Below, piece after piece: positions 1-13,300 of a stretch of DNA of 64,000 nucleotides (position 1 is its first letter; each line of letters starts with the position of its first letter). Below the pieces are notes generated by a model. The model did not search any database and was not told the DNA's origin. It saw only the letters and a program-made list of their open reading frames with translations. The DNA comes from Bemisia tabaci (taxonomy: Eukaryota; Arthropoda; Insecta; Hemiptera; Aleyrodidae), in the NCBI RefSeq assembly GCF_918797505.1, contig NC_092798.1, positions 54,060,826 to 54,124,825 on the forward strand. Reading direction: 5' to 3'. A program made the position numbers and the translations under genes.

Positions 1-231
1 TTCAATCATGGACTCAGCCCTGGGAATGTTTATGAATGCTAAATTACCCTTGTGTAACACGCGAATCCCCGAATCTCCATGGCAGCGGCACTCGGGCGAT
101 CATTGGGGAAAAGCAACGTCGGGTGTAGTCAGCACTTAAATGGGATATCGTTTGAGAACGACGGCGGCGCGGAAATTTTTGTAATGGCTATTAAGAGTCC
201 CTTAGTTGTCTGAAGGAAAGAGTCATGTCTT

Positions 232-549
232 TTAGGTATCTGAATGAAGTTGTCTAAAGGAAAGAGTCCAGCTCCTTAGTTTCAAGTTTTTTGCAACTTT
301 TTGGCTGGATACGGCTTCTTGGGTGAGCGTGGGGACATGCAGGAGTAGGTGCGGGGACACGCAGGAGTGAGCGCACGGGCATTCCAAAAACAAATGCTCA
401 GTGTCCGCAGGGTGTCCGTCGTTTTTACCAAGGAAAATATTCACAAGATATCTGTATATTCCTAGATCCTGAGGGTGTACGTAATCAAGCAGTTTGTCAG
501 CTGTGTATTTTGTTGCCAATTTTCCTAACTCTCTCTCCTCTCCCCTCAA
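232..549 (-). pseudogene. Possible LINE C-terminal remnant
   Basis: An open frame of about 105 codons contains GHPADTEHLFLECP. This resembles the 'D-T/A-E-H-L/I-L-x-E-C-P' motif near the end of some Jockey/R1-class retrotransposon proteins. The rest is not recognisable. It lies in intronic DNA just upstream of the first visible exon. Confidence 0.25.
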
Positions 550-577
550 GAAGATAAAACTTGTTTATTAAGTGATC

Positions 578-865
578 AAATGGACGTATTTATGCTAAAA
601 GAAACTATGTGCAAGTAGAAAGATGGGGTGTGCTCGTGGTGAGCTGCATAAGAAACAATGTAAAAGTGGATATAGTTCCTTTTGAGAAAATGGAAAAGCA
701 GGATTTTCAATTAAATCAAAAGGAACTGAGCGCTAACTCGTGGGTCATTGCCGCTAACGTCACTGGCGCTTTTAAATTTCCATTCATTCTCATGGCCAGA
801 GCACTGAGCACACCACACCTCTCCACTTCCACATAGTTCCATTTCGCACAAATACGTCCAAATTT
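578..865. mobile_element. Small foldback (MITE-like) element
   Basis: The left end (ATGGACGTATTTATGCT, AACTATGTGCAAGT, GGGGTGTGCTC) is matched in inverted order at the right end (GAGCACACCACACC, ACTTCCACATAGTT, GCACAAATACGTCC). An inner pair, AGTTCCTTTTGA and TCAAAAGGAACT, adds to the hairpin. No target duplication is clear. The short + strand frame inside is not a gene. Confidence 0.6.
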
Positions 866-1042
866 CTCCCTCGATGTAGATTTATTGCAATAAAAAATCA
901 GATATGTGTATTAGGTATAGGTAAGCTGGTGTTGCACTCATTTAAATCATGAGGAGGAATAATCCCACTTTAGGTTAATTACAAAGTATCTGCTTGTTGC
1001 ATTGAGTTTTTTCCTGAAAGTAAGCTCTTCATTATATTGCAG

Positions 1043-1311
1043 ATTAACTTAATTGAAGAGAAGCATAAGTTGATTCTCGTCGTTGATGATGCACGTCCAG
1101 ACTCAGTGAAAGGTGCCGAAGAGAATGTGATCAATGTTCTGGAAGATCATTCAAACCTGATGATCGGCGTGGAAAAAGTAGGACCAAGGCAGAATTTAGG
1201 GTCTGATAATATGACAATAATGTCTGATCCTGGCGGCTCGGATCTATGGTTCTATGCAATAAATCCAGATACTGAAACTATACTTGAACGAAATAGTTCT
1301 CGCTTAATGAG
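1043..1311 (+). CDS. Cadherin-like gene, exon 1 of those visible
   Basis: The exon is preceded by TATTGCAG and followed by GTAGGT. It enters in phase 0 and leaves after two bases of a codon. It encodes residues 1-89, including LILVVDDARPDSVKG and SDLWFYAINPDTETIL. This is the extracellular region near the membrane, after the cadherin repeats, and resembles the membrane-adjacent domain of PCDH15/CDH23-type cadherins. Confidence 0.8.
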
Positions 1312-4300
1312 GTAGGTCGTTGATTTGACCAATCATTTTTCCTCTTGGTGTATCAAGGCAATTTCTCTTGGCAATTTTTTGGATTAATTGATCAATGAAA
1401 ACATTAGGAGGGTTCAATTTAGAAGTCTAATCAGAAAGGACCCCTTACGGAATACCAAGACTTTTGGCGCCAGCTGAATTTCAAGATTTTTTGGTTTGAT
1501 ATTTTTTATGATCTCTTGAGTATGATGAGCTTTTAAAATCAAACTTTTTTGTTACAATCGCGAGAAAAATGGGTCTGAAAAGTGCAGTTTTGGGAATCTA
1601 ACATGTGACATCATGCGGAAAAGTGGCGCTGTCGCTGAGTTGAAGATGCGGAGCCTTTTGTTGCATGGAGTTGACGTATCATCTTATCTCCTTGCCTAAC
1701 GTAATATGAGAAAAGAGGAGCACGCTCCTTCATTTCCTACATTTTTTCACCTGTTAATGCATATAAAACTCCTGAAAGGGAGCACTTTTTACATCAGATT
1801 TTTTCTATTGGCATGTAGAAAGTTTGACTATGAAAGCTCATCTTGTTCAGGAGCTTGTAAGGAACATCACAGCAAAAAATCTCAAAATTTAGCCGGCTTT
1901 GAATTTCTAAATATTTTGTCTGTAATCCTTTATGGAAGAGTTGCTGTAATTCTTAAGAGAACTGTGACAAACTGACCACTCATTTATTTCTTTTGAAGTT
2001 ATTTTAGTTTAAACTTTGACCTATTTCTTTAGGAAACTCCTTAACTTTCATATGGCAAGTATTTTCCCAAAAGAGGATTTTTTAGGAAGTTCGAATGGAT
2101 GCTTTTCAATCTGTGCCGAGCGCAAGTACACATTTTCAAATTTATGAGGGGGGGGGGGGTGGCTGGCAGGTTTCTCTAAACTATCCACCTCATTGCTGTG
2201 CTTATTTTTCTCTTGCTCTTGTTTCCCTGATCAAAATTGGCATGTATTTCTTCTGTAGTAAGGAAATATTTGTCAGTGCCAAACTGCTGATGAAAAAAAT
2301 TCCTGAAACCACAGCTTTCCTCTGAATCAACAAATCAATGGAATTTCATGAAAGTAGATCTTCAGTCAACAGATCTATTACAGTTGAGCATACTGAAGTT
2401 TATACCGCATATCTTAGCAAAAATTCACGTTTGAGGAATCAAATTCTACAATTTATTTTTTCCAGGTCGGTTCTCGAACCTGAAGTTGTCTCAAAGATAA
2501 CCTTTGATGTCTCTGGGAATTTAACTGCAACTGCCTCAGGAATTCATCCTCCGCTGGTTGTGGCGCAGCCCAAAGCAGCAGTTGTCGCAGCTCAGTGGGA
2601 AGTTCTGCCGTACGGTCTGATAATAATTGCAGCGTTAATCCTTGTTTTGGGCTCTGCTGGAATTGTCTATATTTGTGTCTCGTGGGCAAGGTATGTATCA
2701 CTACTTTCGCGTACATGCAGGGTGTTCCAAAAGTCCTGCCCCCCCCCTCCAACTTTTGAATTATTAGAGATAGAAAAACGAAGCTTTGGGAATGTACAAT
2801 CTCAAATAGGACCATCTTCTAGGGGTGTTTAAATCTTTGCCCCTCCCTCTGGGGGGAGGGCCAAATTTTTTTTTTCAAACGGTGACCCCTATCTTGTGAT
2901 GCATCATTGAAAAGCAAATTAAAAACTAAGAATTTTGGTGCAAACCACAGATCAATATCTTAATTTTTGACGGAGTTATGATAGGTCATAGGTCAAATTT
3001 GACCCATTTTCAAAAAATCATAACTCTGGTTCAATTTATCAGAAATTCGTAATGGTAATTCGTTCAATTTTGAAAAATGCCTTTCATTCTTTAAAAATGG
3101 GCATCAAGCACACCACCTGGGTCATTTATTTAAGTTCTTGAAAGATCTTTTGACTAAACTCAAAATTGAAGTGATATGGGTCATAAGATGAGGGCACTTT
3201 GTTCCACGAAATCACACGAAGAGCTCACTTTGACAGACTGTAGATTTTGAAAAAATGCCTTTAATTCTTTGAAAATTGGCACAAAAGCACCACCTGAGTC
3301 ATTAATTAAAGTTCCTAAGAGATCTTTGGACTAAACTCAAATTTAAAGGGTTACGCGTCAATTTCTATGGAGGTTCCTATAAGCGAGGGCACTTTGATCA
3401 CCCGTAGAGCTCACTGGGAAGGGCAGTAGATTTTGGAAAAAGGCGTTTAATCGGGTAAAAGTTGGCGCAAAGCACCATCTGGGTCATTAATTAAGTTCCT
3501 TAAAGATCTATGGACTTATCTCATAATTAAAGAGGGGCCAATAGCAAGTCACCATTCTGGGCTGAAAGCTCTCAAGGAACCGGAGGACTCCTCGGTATTA
3601 GCAGCAAGTGTTTTGAGTCAGGTGACACCTAGGATTTCAAATGCATTATATAATGCATCAGATAATATCTCCAAAATTACTCCGTTGGTATACACCAAGC
3701 AAAATTAGACGACTAATTAGGTACTTACATACTATGAATCATTGAAGCTAACACTAGAACTGACACTTAGATCTTTATTAGAAACTAATATGTTTGTTGT
3801 TAATGAACTTAGAATCCTGGCAGATTCCATCTTTCGCGGTTCCTTTTAACGAGGTATTGAACACAAATATAATATTACTGCACGAACATGATTGATTTAA
3901 CGATTAATGATTACACAAAAACGCATTTGTTTATCACGGTCAGAGACAATTGGTTCATTGTTGTTGTTGTTTCAAACACGGGGATATGAGCAGCTAAGGA
4001 GGTGGCCTTCTCTGTTGTTGTTGTTTCAACTTACGGGGATACGAGATAAGGAGGTGGCGGGTGGTGAACCATTTCCAGCGGGGAGATTCGACTGCCAACT
4101 TTGAAACTTGGGATCGATGCTCGGCAATACCCGTTTTATTTAAGGCTATTTAAACATCGAATAGTGATTCTACCCATTGAAGTAGGTTTTTGATAGCTTT
4201 TTACTGTGCTTAAAGAAATATTATAATTTCTAATCGTATCTAAATTATTATATCAATGCGCTTATATCATAGCGCTTATATCAATGAATCCAATACCTAG

Positions 4301-7300
4301 ATCCTAATGAATCGTAGAAAAGCTAAGATTTTTAAGGATCGCCGTCTTTACTAGTAGGCATCATTAATCAATTATTTAATTGAAGATGCCTCATAATATC
4401 GATAAGCCGATTCTGAATATATGAATTCATCACATATCGTGAAGAGATTTACAATAAAGTTTAGTCATTTGGATAAAAATTTCATAACTATTATCTTTCT
4501 GTCAAAATTCTAATCAAACTTTAAGATTTTGTGAAATTGGCAGTATTTTTCAAAATACTCCAGTAAAAGTGTCTATGCCGGCGCGGAGCCTGGCTTTAGC
4601 AAGAAAGTCTTGTGCGATCCTCGCACCATGATGGGGGGGGCAAAGCTCTCCCAAATGTCGGCGCTTGCGCTGCGTATAAATTGGCCGGAGGCCAATTTTT
4701 TTTAACCATATATAAATGTTAATAAATTTTCTCTCACTTGTTTCATTTTGTATGTTTCAGGTATAAAGCATATAAAGAGCGAATGGCCCGCATGTATCAT
4801 ATACCAAAGTATGACCCTGTGTTTGTAGAACCAAATCTAAAGGAATACGAAACTCAGGTAATTTACTAACTCTCATTTTAATAAAAAATGAATGGATCAT
4901 TCTCACGAACAGGGCTGGATTTACGTTTTTGGCGCCGTGTGCAGGCATTTTCGAGGCGCCGCGCCCCCCTTGCACGTCCTCCCCCCCCCCGCCCGCGCAT
5001 TTCCCAACCCGACGGTCTTCTTTGGTTACGTGCTAACTTAAACTAAATACGAATTTTTCGAATGAGTGAATGATTCTGGGGCAGAAACCAAAACCAGGTA
5101 TACCTGTTCCTGTTACTGTTAACTATGAAACTAAGAGAAAGTCTGACCCTTAAAGTCTAGGTTCAGGTCATTTAAAAGATGGAACGCAATAAATTAATGT
5201 TTCTCTGCGATGTAATTTTGCAGAAGAAAATTCTGGTGGGACAAAAATAGGCATTTCATATGCATGCACAGGCACATGGAGTAATAACATGCAATATTTA
5301 CATTGTTAATGTTGTTTAGTTGATAACTTACGAGATGGTCAGATAGTGTGTCTCCATTGCCTTTATACAATCAATCAACAATCAGAGTTCTGAACTTTCG
5401 ACGCAATTCTCAATTTTTTTGCAGAGTTAGGAAAAAAAACCCAAAATTTGGCGCCCCTCAAAATCTGGTGCCCTGTGCAGCTGCACCGATGCACCATAGG
5501 TAAATCCGGCCCTGCTCACGAAGACTTAAGTGCCAAAAAGTTGAAAATTGAGTCTTCGGTGGTTCGGTATTACTCAGGCATTGGATGCATCTTGTTGCAA
5601 AGTGATTGGCAGAAAATCGGATTTTTACTGCTTAAAATACCTTTTAAAAGTCCAGTTATTCTCAAAAAGACTTAAACGCCAAAGCGCTATATAGTACTCG
5701 CTAATCTTGATTTGATCCAGTTCGAATCCCTCACGATTTTCAAGAATGAGACTAAACATGTCTGTTTCTGAGATCTGAAAGGGCCAAAACTCTAGGGACC
5801 AGAACTACCCTAAAGTTTAGCCAAGAACTTATGTTCCTCTGAGGAGAAACATGGGGGGCGTTCCACCACTTGAGGTATAGAAAAAGAGGCCTCAAGTCCT
5901 CAGTGATGACTAATTGGTAGAGCTATAACACACGCTAATATCAAGGATATTCTGATGCAATAAGATGTTCTATCAAACCTGTCCCATGGACTTAGATGAT
6001 CTTTTCGTTGCTCGTCTGATCACTGATTTTATGAGAGATGGGGAGAAGTAGTCCAAATCAAAACGTGCACGGGTTTTGGGGTGCCACTCCCTTTAATTAC
6101 ACCAGTTGATATTAAATGATGAAAATACACACAGGAACTACGCAAACAACTGATCATACACCATAACGTAATTCCACCGGAGACACCTCGGATCGGTCAA
6201 ACTTTTTCGGACAAATCTACGACGTTTACGGAAAATTACAACAACAAATAACTACGCATTAACGCTCACTCTAAAAACCGGAAATAAGAGAACAAATACA
6301 ATTTTAAAATTAAGAGAAAGGGGGGGGGGGTTTGAGTCGAAAACTCTCGGGGCCAACTGGGGGGCAACGGGGCTGTACCGCGTGTTGCTTACCGCGAGCA
6401 GTGTGGTCACCGCGTTGAGAGAAGACTGATTTCATAGATCTTCCTTAGGAGCGTCTTACCCTCAGTTTCGTACGATTCGAGCGGAAAATCTAGTGAAATC
6501 AGCAATTCCAGTGCTCTAAACATGACTACGCGATGTCCAGCAGACAGGGTCCCCGCACCGCTGCCACGCACCTTCTAGAGGGCCGCCGAAACTATTACGA
6601 GTCTTAGACCATCCCGTTGGCTCCCGCAGGGCGTGGCAACCGCGCAGCGGTCTACTGCATCGTGACATCATGCTCTTAGGATGTTCTCCAACGCGAAAAA
6701 CACCCTATCTCACGTGTAGTGCGCTGATCGCATCCGCACCAGTCGTCGTTCATACGCTGAAACTGCAGTTTACGGCAACGGGGCCCGATGAGAGAAGCCC
6801 AGGACTTCACGAACTCCTGGCTATCGCAAACCAGTTGAAAAACTTGTCAAGATACTAGCCATCTATTGAAGTTAGCAGACAAATTTAAAATCCCCCAAGA
6901 GGGACTCCAAACTCACTGCACGCCTCCAAAACATGGCGCTGTCGCTAAATTTTCGTTTCAGATCTTAGTAAGTTTTTACACTTGTTAATGATCATCAGCA
7001 AGTGAGTCATCATCTTACCTTGTAGAGAAAATGTAATTAAAATTTGTTGCCCATATTACGGCTTGAAATATTAAATATTGAGTTTTAAATGGGGAAATTA
7101 TGTTGAAATAAGTCTATTTACTCTCAAAAAGACTCACAGCCAATATCTTTTTATTTTTTTTTTGTATTTCCGTTTAAATTAATGGAAAATTTCTGAAACA
7201 ACCACAATATGATTTTAAATTTCAATCTTATCACAAATTCATTTTTCTAATCTTCAAGATTTACAATGGGCCAATTAAAACAATTTTTATTGTTTTTCTG

Positions 7301-10300
7301 GAGTTCCCATCTCTGGTGCTTACATGAGTATTTTTGAGAGTGACAGGTCCACTTTTCCAACTCTGGTTTTAAAATACGGAAGTATGTTTGAATTCTTGTT
7401 CATCCTAACTCAACCATGTATTCTATACATGCATTAATCAAGCTTGTTTCACAGTTTCAATATGACTTCATACCCTTTGGCCGAATTTTCCACTATTACA
7501 ACAGGAGTCAGAATGATTTACAGTTGCATGTAAAATCAAATTCAAACTGTAATCTCACTGGCAACGTAGGAATTGAAATATGTAATGTTGTATCCAATGA
7601 GTTTAGGAGAAGGGAGGCAATTTTTTTTAAGAAATTAGCATTCAGGTTAGGTGTTTAAGAATATTATTCCCTGGAAGAATTCTTTATCATTGAACGCCTA
7701 TGCTCTCTATTAAGTCCATGTATTCATCACGTAACTGACCTCCATTGTAGCCCATAAGGTTTTTATGTATTCACAGTTATGTAAAGCAAAGTAAACATGT
7801 GTTACAGGCAAAAAGTCAAATCAGACATTTGATAAAATGTCTGTTTGTCTGAATGCCTGAGTTAGGCAGGTGGTCAGATTTTGATGGTCCTCGGAGTTTT
7901 GTATGTTTTGAAGAAAAGCTCTCGAGTTTCCGATGTTTTGAAAGTACAAGGTCATTAAATGTACACTTTTTTTTTTGTATTCTGCTCCTCACATGCTTCT
8001 CTAACCTAATTTTAATCGTCAGCACTTTGAAAATTTTGCATTTTATGACAAGCTTCAGATTTCCAGTTAAATGCTTGATCAAGGATTAGAAATGATGTAC
8101 TTAACATTGTACCTACATTGCAAATTTTTGCAAAAAATCAACGTATTCACGTTGATATTATTGCGAACTAACCACAAAGCTTTACCCAGGAGTGGAATCA
8201 ATCTTCAAAATTTAAATTTGACTTAAACGTAACATTTAAGTGGAATTTCATTTATTTCAAATCAATTTAAATAAACTAGTGCTATCAGAGGGATAAGGAA
8301 TATGGATGGGAAATAAAGATGAATGGACAAACAAAGGATCGTGTGTGTATAAATATAAGAAGGGAGACAATACGTAAAGTGTAACCTAGAAAACTTGCAA
8401 TATATACCGGTGAAATCATACAACTGTACATGGGATTATTAACCTTATTATTCAAAGAATTTCCCGAGGATGTGGTGTGTTTATTTTTTTACCTAAATGT
8501 ACGATGCGACAAGGAGCTACTTTTTTTTTTTTTTTTTTTATCAAATAATCAACATGCCTAACTGTTGCAGAACAGCTGGGCTTAAAAAATTTCAATGAAA
8601 GGATTGGGCGCGCAACACTGTTGTTAATGCATCGTAAAATGCCGAAAAAGAGCAAGATGAAAAAAAGAGACTCACGGAGACATGACAGAAGACAAAGGTA
8701 TATCAGGAAGTGATAACAGGGTAGCCTGACAGGCTGTCACTCCTGGCAGGGGCTAGAATCCCCTGCCTACACATTCTACCAACATATGAACTAGCAAACT
8801 AAAGCTGCCGTGCGACGCAAAAACGCCGTAAACGCCATAAACGCCATTATACATTTTTTGGAAACAATGTATCATAGCAGAAAAACTTGTGTACCTCAAG
8901 ACAATGTTTTTACTGAATTTGTTTGCAAATACTATCAAGAACTTGATCTGAAAATTTGAGGTACGCGGGTAAAACAGTTTTTATTCTATAGAGTGTTAAG
9001 TCCCAAAAAACGAGGGAAAATATTGATGTATTTACAGCGTTTTTCCTTAGCACGGTAGAACCAGAACGATCCAACAGTTAAAATAAATCTGCATGTTCAT
9101 ATCACCACAGAGAAAATTGACACGGATTGTTAGAAGAAAAGCCGGTATAAACAAGTAAATTCAACGAGTTTGAACATTTTTTTACTTCATTCATTTACAT
9201 TTATACCTTTTCTTCGTCTTGTTTGATTACAGGTGCTGCAAATGAGTGTGCCAGTCGATGATAATGACAGTTACAATGATTTGCAGTTAGATTTTAGTCA
9301 TAAAAACCATTCTTTTAATTTAGACAATGTTGGTTACATAACCAAAGAAAATGGTAAGATACATACTTATCGTACTCTTTCAAGGGTATTTTCTTAGGTG
9401 AATGAGCGCTCTTCAAATTTATGAAGGGGCTCTGTCAAATGGGCTTGAAATAAAGTGGGTAATTAAATATCACTACATTTACTTAAGAGATTCGCCTTCA
9501 TCTCTCGGAAATCATACTCTAACCAGAGATATTTTATGTTTTGATACTTGACTAGAACAAGTAAGTAGTGATGCTTTTTTTATGTTTGATTGAGTAAGTG
9601 ACTACAATCTCTACTTATTCACAAAGCCATCACTGCTGCCTAGAGCAGTGGTCCTGCCAAGACATACTTTGGAAAACACATGGATTGCATTATCTATATC
9701 TTATAACTGGTACCACGCATTTTGGCACAATAGGCCTTTACTTTTTATTAAAGACCAGTATTCGTTGCTCTTTATAACCAACATAAAACCTCCCCTCAAA
9801 GGTCACGAAGGGGTTGAAATGGACAAATTGGCAGGGGATTTTTTTTTATCTGTTGAAGACAATCAGTAAAATATCCTTTAAAAAATCTAATTGGTCAATT
9901 AGATCAATCATAAATAGCGCTGAAAATTTTGTGTGATCGTCCCTCTCAATTTTAAGAAAACTTTCAGAAGGATCCATTCAGAATTGTTCTGTAATACCCT
10001 TTTAAAAAAATTAATTAGGAGTGAGAAGAGCTCTCTTGAATGTCATTTTGCTGCCCCCCCTCTGCTACTGGCTTTCCCTAAAACATTGATGATTCATTTT
10101 GGGGTCCTTCTGTTCCCAAATTTTCAGACTCTAAGAAATTTCGGAGGATGCCGAGGGGGAGATGAGACTCAAATTTTGGAATTGTGTACGTTAATATCTG
10201 TTGGATGCAAAAAGACATCAAGATGCGTTCTTCAGTTTGACTTGTCTTTAATTTACCACCATAGGGTAGGTGGAGGTAAAAGGCTGCTGCATGGGGCAAA

Positions 10301-13300
10301 AAGCCCCACCCCAGTTTTTTTTCGAGGATTGTTTAGGTTGGCACCGTGACCGTGTTAGTTATTTAGACGTATTTTGTATGATGCAACAATTTTTCCTGTC
10401 ACCTATTTTGTGTTATTTGCATCACTTTGTCACAACCAATGAGAGCAAAACAGCTAGACGTGAGGTTAGACATCCTGTTAACAAATGCACACAACAGTCG
10501 TAAGCTCCAAGGACTTTCCAATTTTTTCGAAACGATGTTGCAGAAACGTTGCCAAATTGTGCAAAAAAGTAAACGAATAAAAGAAGGCTTGCCCCTTAAC
10601 AGAAAGAACATCCGAACAAAATACGATTGTTATGAGATGTCCCAAGTTGTTGCGTCAAACAAAATATGACTAGTGGTGGTGTTGTCGCGTTGAGGAAGTT
10701 TCGGACCGAACGGTCGTGTTCCCTCGAAAATATGAGGAGAGTCAATTTTTTGTGTAAAAAAATCGATTTTTCCAGTTTTATTTTGGTGAATTTCAAGTTC
10801 TGTAGGTGACCGAAAAATTCGGGCGTGCTGCAGTTCAAACAATGATAAGGATGGTTTGAATATCCCGCAGTCTTTTTTGGGCTAATGGCCTTGGCTTTGA
10901 ATTTTGAGGTTATGTTTACCTACATCATCAAATGGGGCAAAAAGCCGTAGGTCCGATGGGGCAAAAAGCCGCATGTGGCCCTCGCTAAAATACCAGTAAT
11001 ACTCAATCTAATAACTAATACTACTAATACTAAATCTTTTACTACATATTTTACTAAATATTATTAACAATTACCAAAGATCCTAAAATGTAGGGTAGGT
11101 GGGGGCAAAAGGGCACACTTCCTCGTTACGGCCTTCTGTCGGCCGCCGCACCGTCGGCCGCCGCACCGCATTTAAATTTCGGAAGTGTGGTAAAATATCA
11201 AATGTAGACCATTAGGCACGAAATGGCACCCTTTTCCAGAATTTTGAAAGTATTTCCGAAATTTATAATCAAAATTCGTAAAAATTTCGGAAATGCTTTC
11301 AAAATTCTGGTAAGTGTGCCATTTTGTACCTTAGTGTCTATAGTTGATATTTCACTACATTTCCAAAATTTTTATGCAATACAGCGGCCGTCACCCCCAC
11401 CTACCCAAACTCATTGCCTCTACAATGAGATTTTTTGGAGGTCTAAAAATTTTGTAAAAGAAGAGCCCAAGTTAGAACAGGGACTGAAGTGACAGCATTC
11501 CTATTCTCACGAATAAATAAGTATCTAAATAAATAATATTATACTCTGTTTATGGAGCCATGGGGTTATGATACATTGTCACATCATAAATTATAGTCTA
11601 CATATGTACATAACAGACATATGTTGAGAATTTTTGTAGCCCAAATACAGATAATAAAACAAAATAAAATGGGTTAACAAGGCTAAAATATAATAACACA
11701 ACCCGAGACATTTCGGAGCTATATAGCTCCTTTTTCAATCGACTAAAGCAATAAATAAAATATAAAAGCCTAAGCTGGGTCATTATAAAACTTTTTCAAG
11801 GAGTAATAAAGCCTACCCTGTAGGCTCTTTTTTAATTTCCCCAGGAGCACTATGCCTTCCTCTTCCTTAAGGTGTCGCTGTGTTTACTCCACTTTAGCTC
11901 GCTATGCACCGTTAAACCCAAGAGCTTTATCACACTTATAGTTAGTGGAAGTTTTAAAGTTTCACAGAAATTGACCTAAGACTCAGGCAACAATGAGTTT
12001 TGGAGACGATAGTCAATAATGGTGGACTTGGATTTATTGATGAAGAACCCATCGACCCTGAACCCTTAACTAGTTTGAGTAAACGCTTGTTCTGTTAAGG
12101 AGATGGCATTTGCATTGCTTCATACAGTGAAAGTAAATATTCAGTGTGCTTTTTTCCATAAATTTGCAGTTGAAAAATGTTTGTTTAATCTGTTTTCTTT
12201 TCAAAAATTCTCAGGTGGAACAAGTCCTGTGAGCTCTGATGGTGCTACAACTGCCCGAGCATCTAGCATTGTTCGAGATTTCCATCATAATGGAAATAAT
12301 ACGCTCAACAAAAACCATTTGGGAGGCCATAATAATATTGGCTATGATAGGTAAATTTTTAATCTCCATAGTTATTATTTTTTTTTATATAAAAAGGGAG
12401 CTCTGATACTGCGGTACAAAACCTGATACAAACTGATATAAAACCTGCGGATACTGAAAACACAAAATTTGTTCTAAAAGTTAGAAACTCATTTGGTTCT
12501 TAAAACGAAGATGTTAAATAGAGTAAGATTTTTACTGTACTGAAAAAGTACAGATACACTGTAAAAGCACAGCTTTTGAAAGGTCAAAACAGAAGTATGG
12601 AAAGCGCACAAAGTTTTCGTATGCTTTCAAGCAAATATGAAATTAAATTTTCATGACATTAAGAAAATGACTAGGTATATTAAAAGTAGGTATGCCATCT
12701 TGCATGATGCTATTCTGCTGTGTGAAAAAAAAACTTTTTATGAATATTCAAACGTTTCCAAATATCTCTCAATGTAATATTCAGAATAATATTTTTCAGA
12801 AAAGGCATGAATATTTTCTCTTGAAAATTTCAGGTTTAATACAAGGGCTTTCCCAACTTACTGAGACGGGGTCTGGAACTCTTGAACTGAGTTAGCTAAA
12901 ATGCTGACTTTGGCTGCTTTTGCAAATACACCTCATTCAATATTGTTTGACACCAAGTTTACTGTACCTGATCAACAATTTGCAAAATTTAGGAAGGTTA
13001 AATAAACTGGAGTCAGTATTGCCCCCTATTGTTTTAAGTATGAACTTTTCCTCCTCGGAAAAGCTCTTCAAAAATTATTTTTCAAAACTCTGTGGTCTGA
13101 ATAAAAACTTGAAAACACAAAACATGGCTTGCCAACGCTAATCAGGGGTCGTAAAACTGTGGGCGTGGATGTAAGATGGAGATTTGAATTGCCAGGCGAC
13201 ATGTTGAGACTTGCACGCTGAGTTCTGGGGTATAGCTTAGAATAGCGGCTGTTATAATACCGTGCAAAGATGCAATTAGGGGCCACCTGGGGCACGTTTG

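Noticed and set aside
7816..8089. Overlapping frames of ~80-90 codons on both strands
   Set aside because: They are intronic and AT-rich, with no domain and mutual shadowing. Only a 22-nt hairpin is real there.
9636..9870. Possible hAT left end (CAGTGGTCCTGCCAAG)
   Set aside because: No matching inverted end or target duplication was found nearby.
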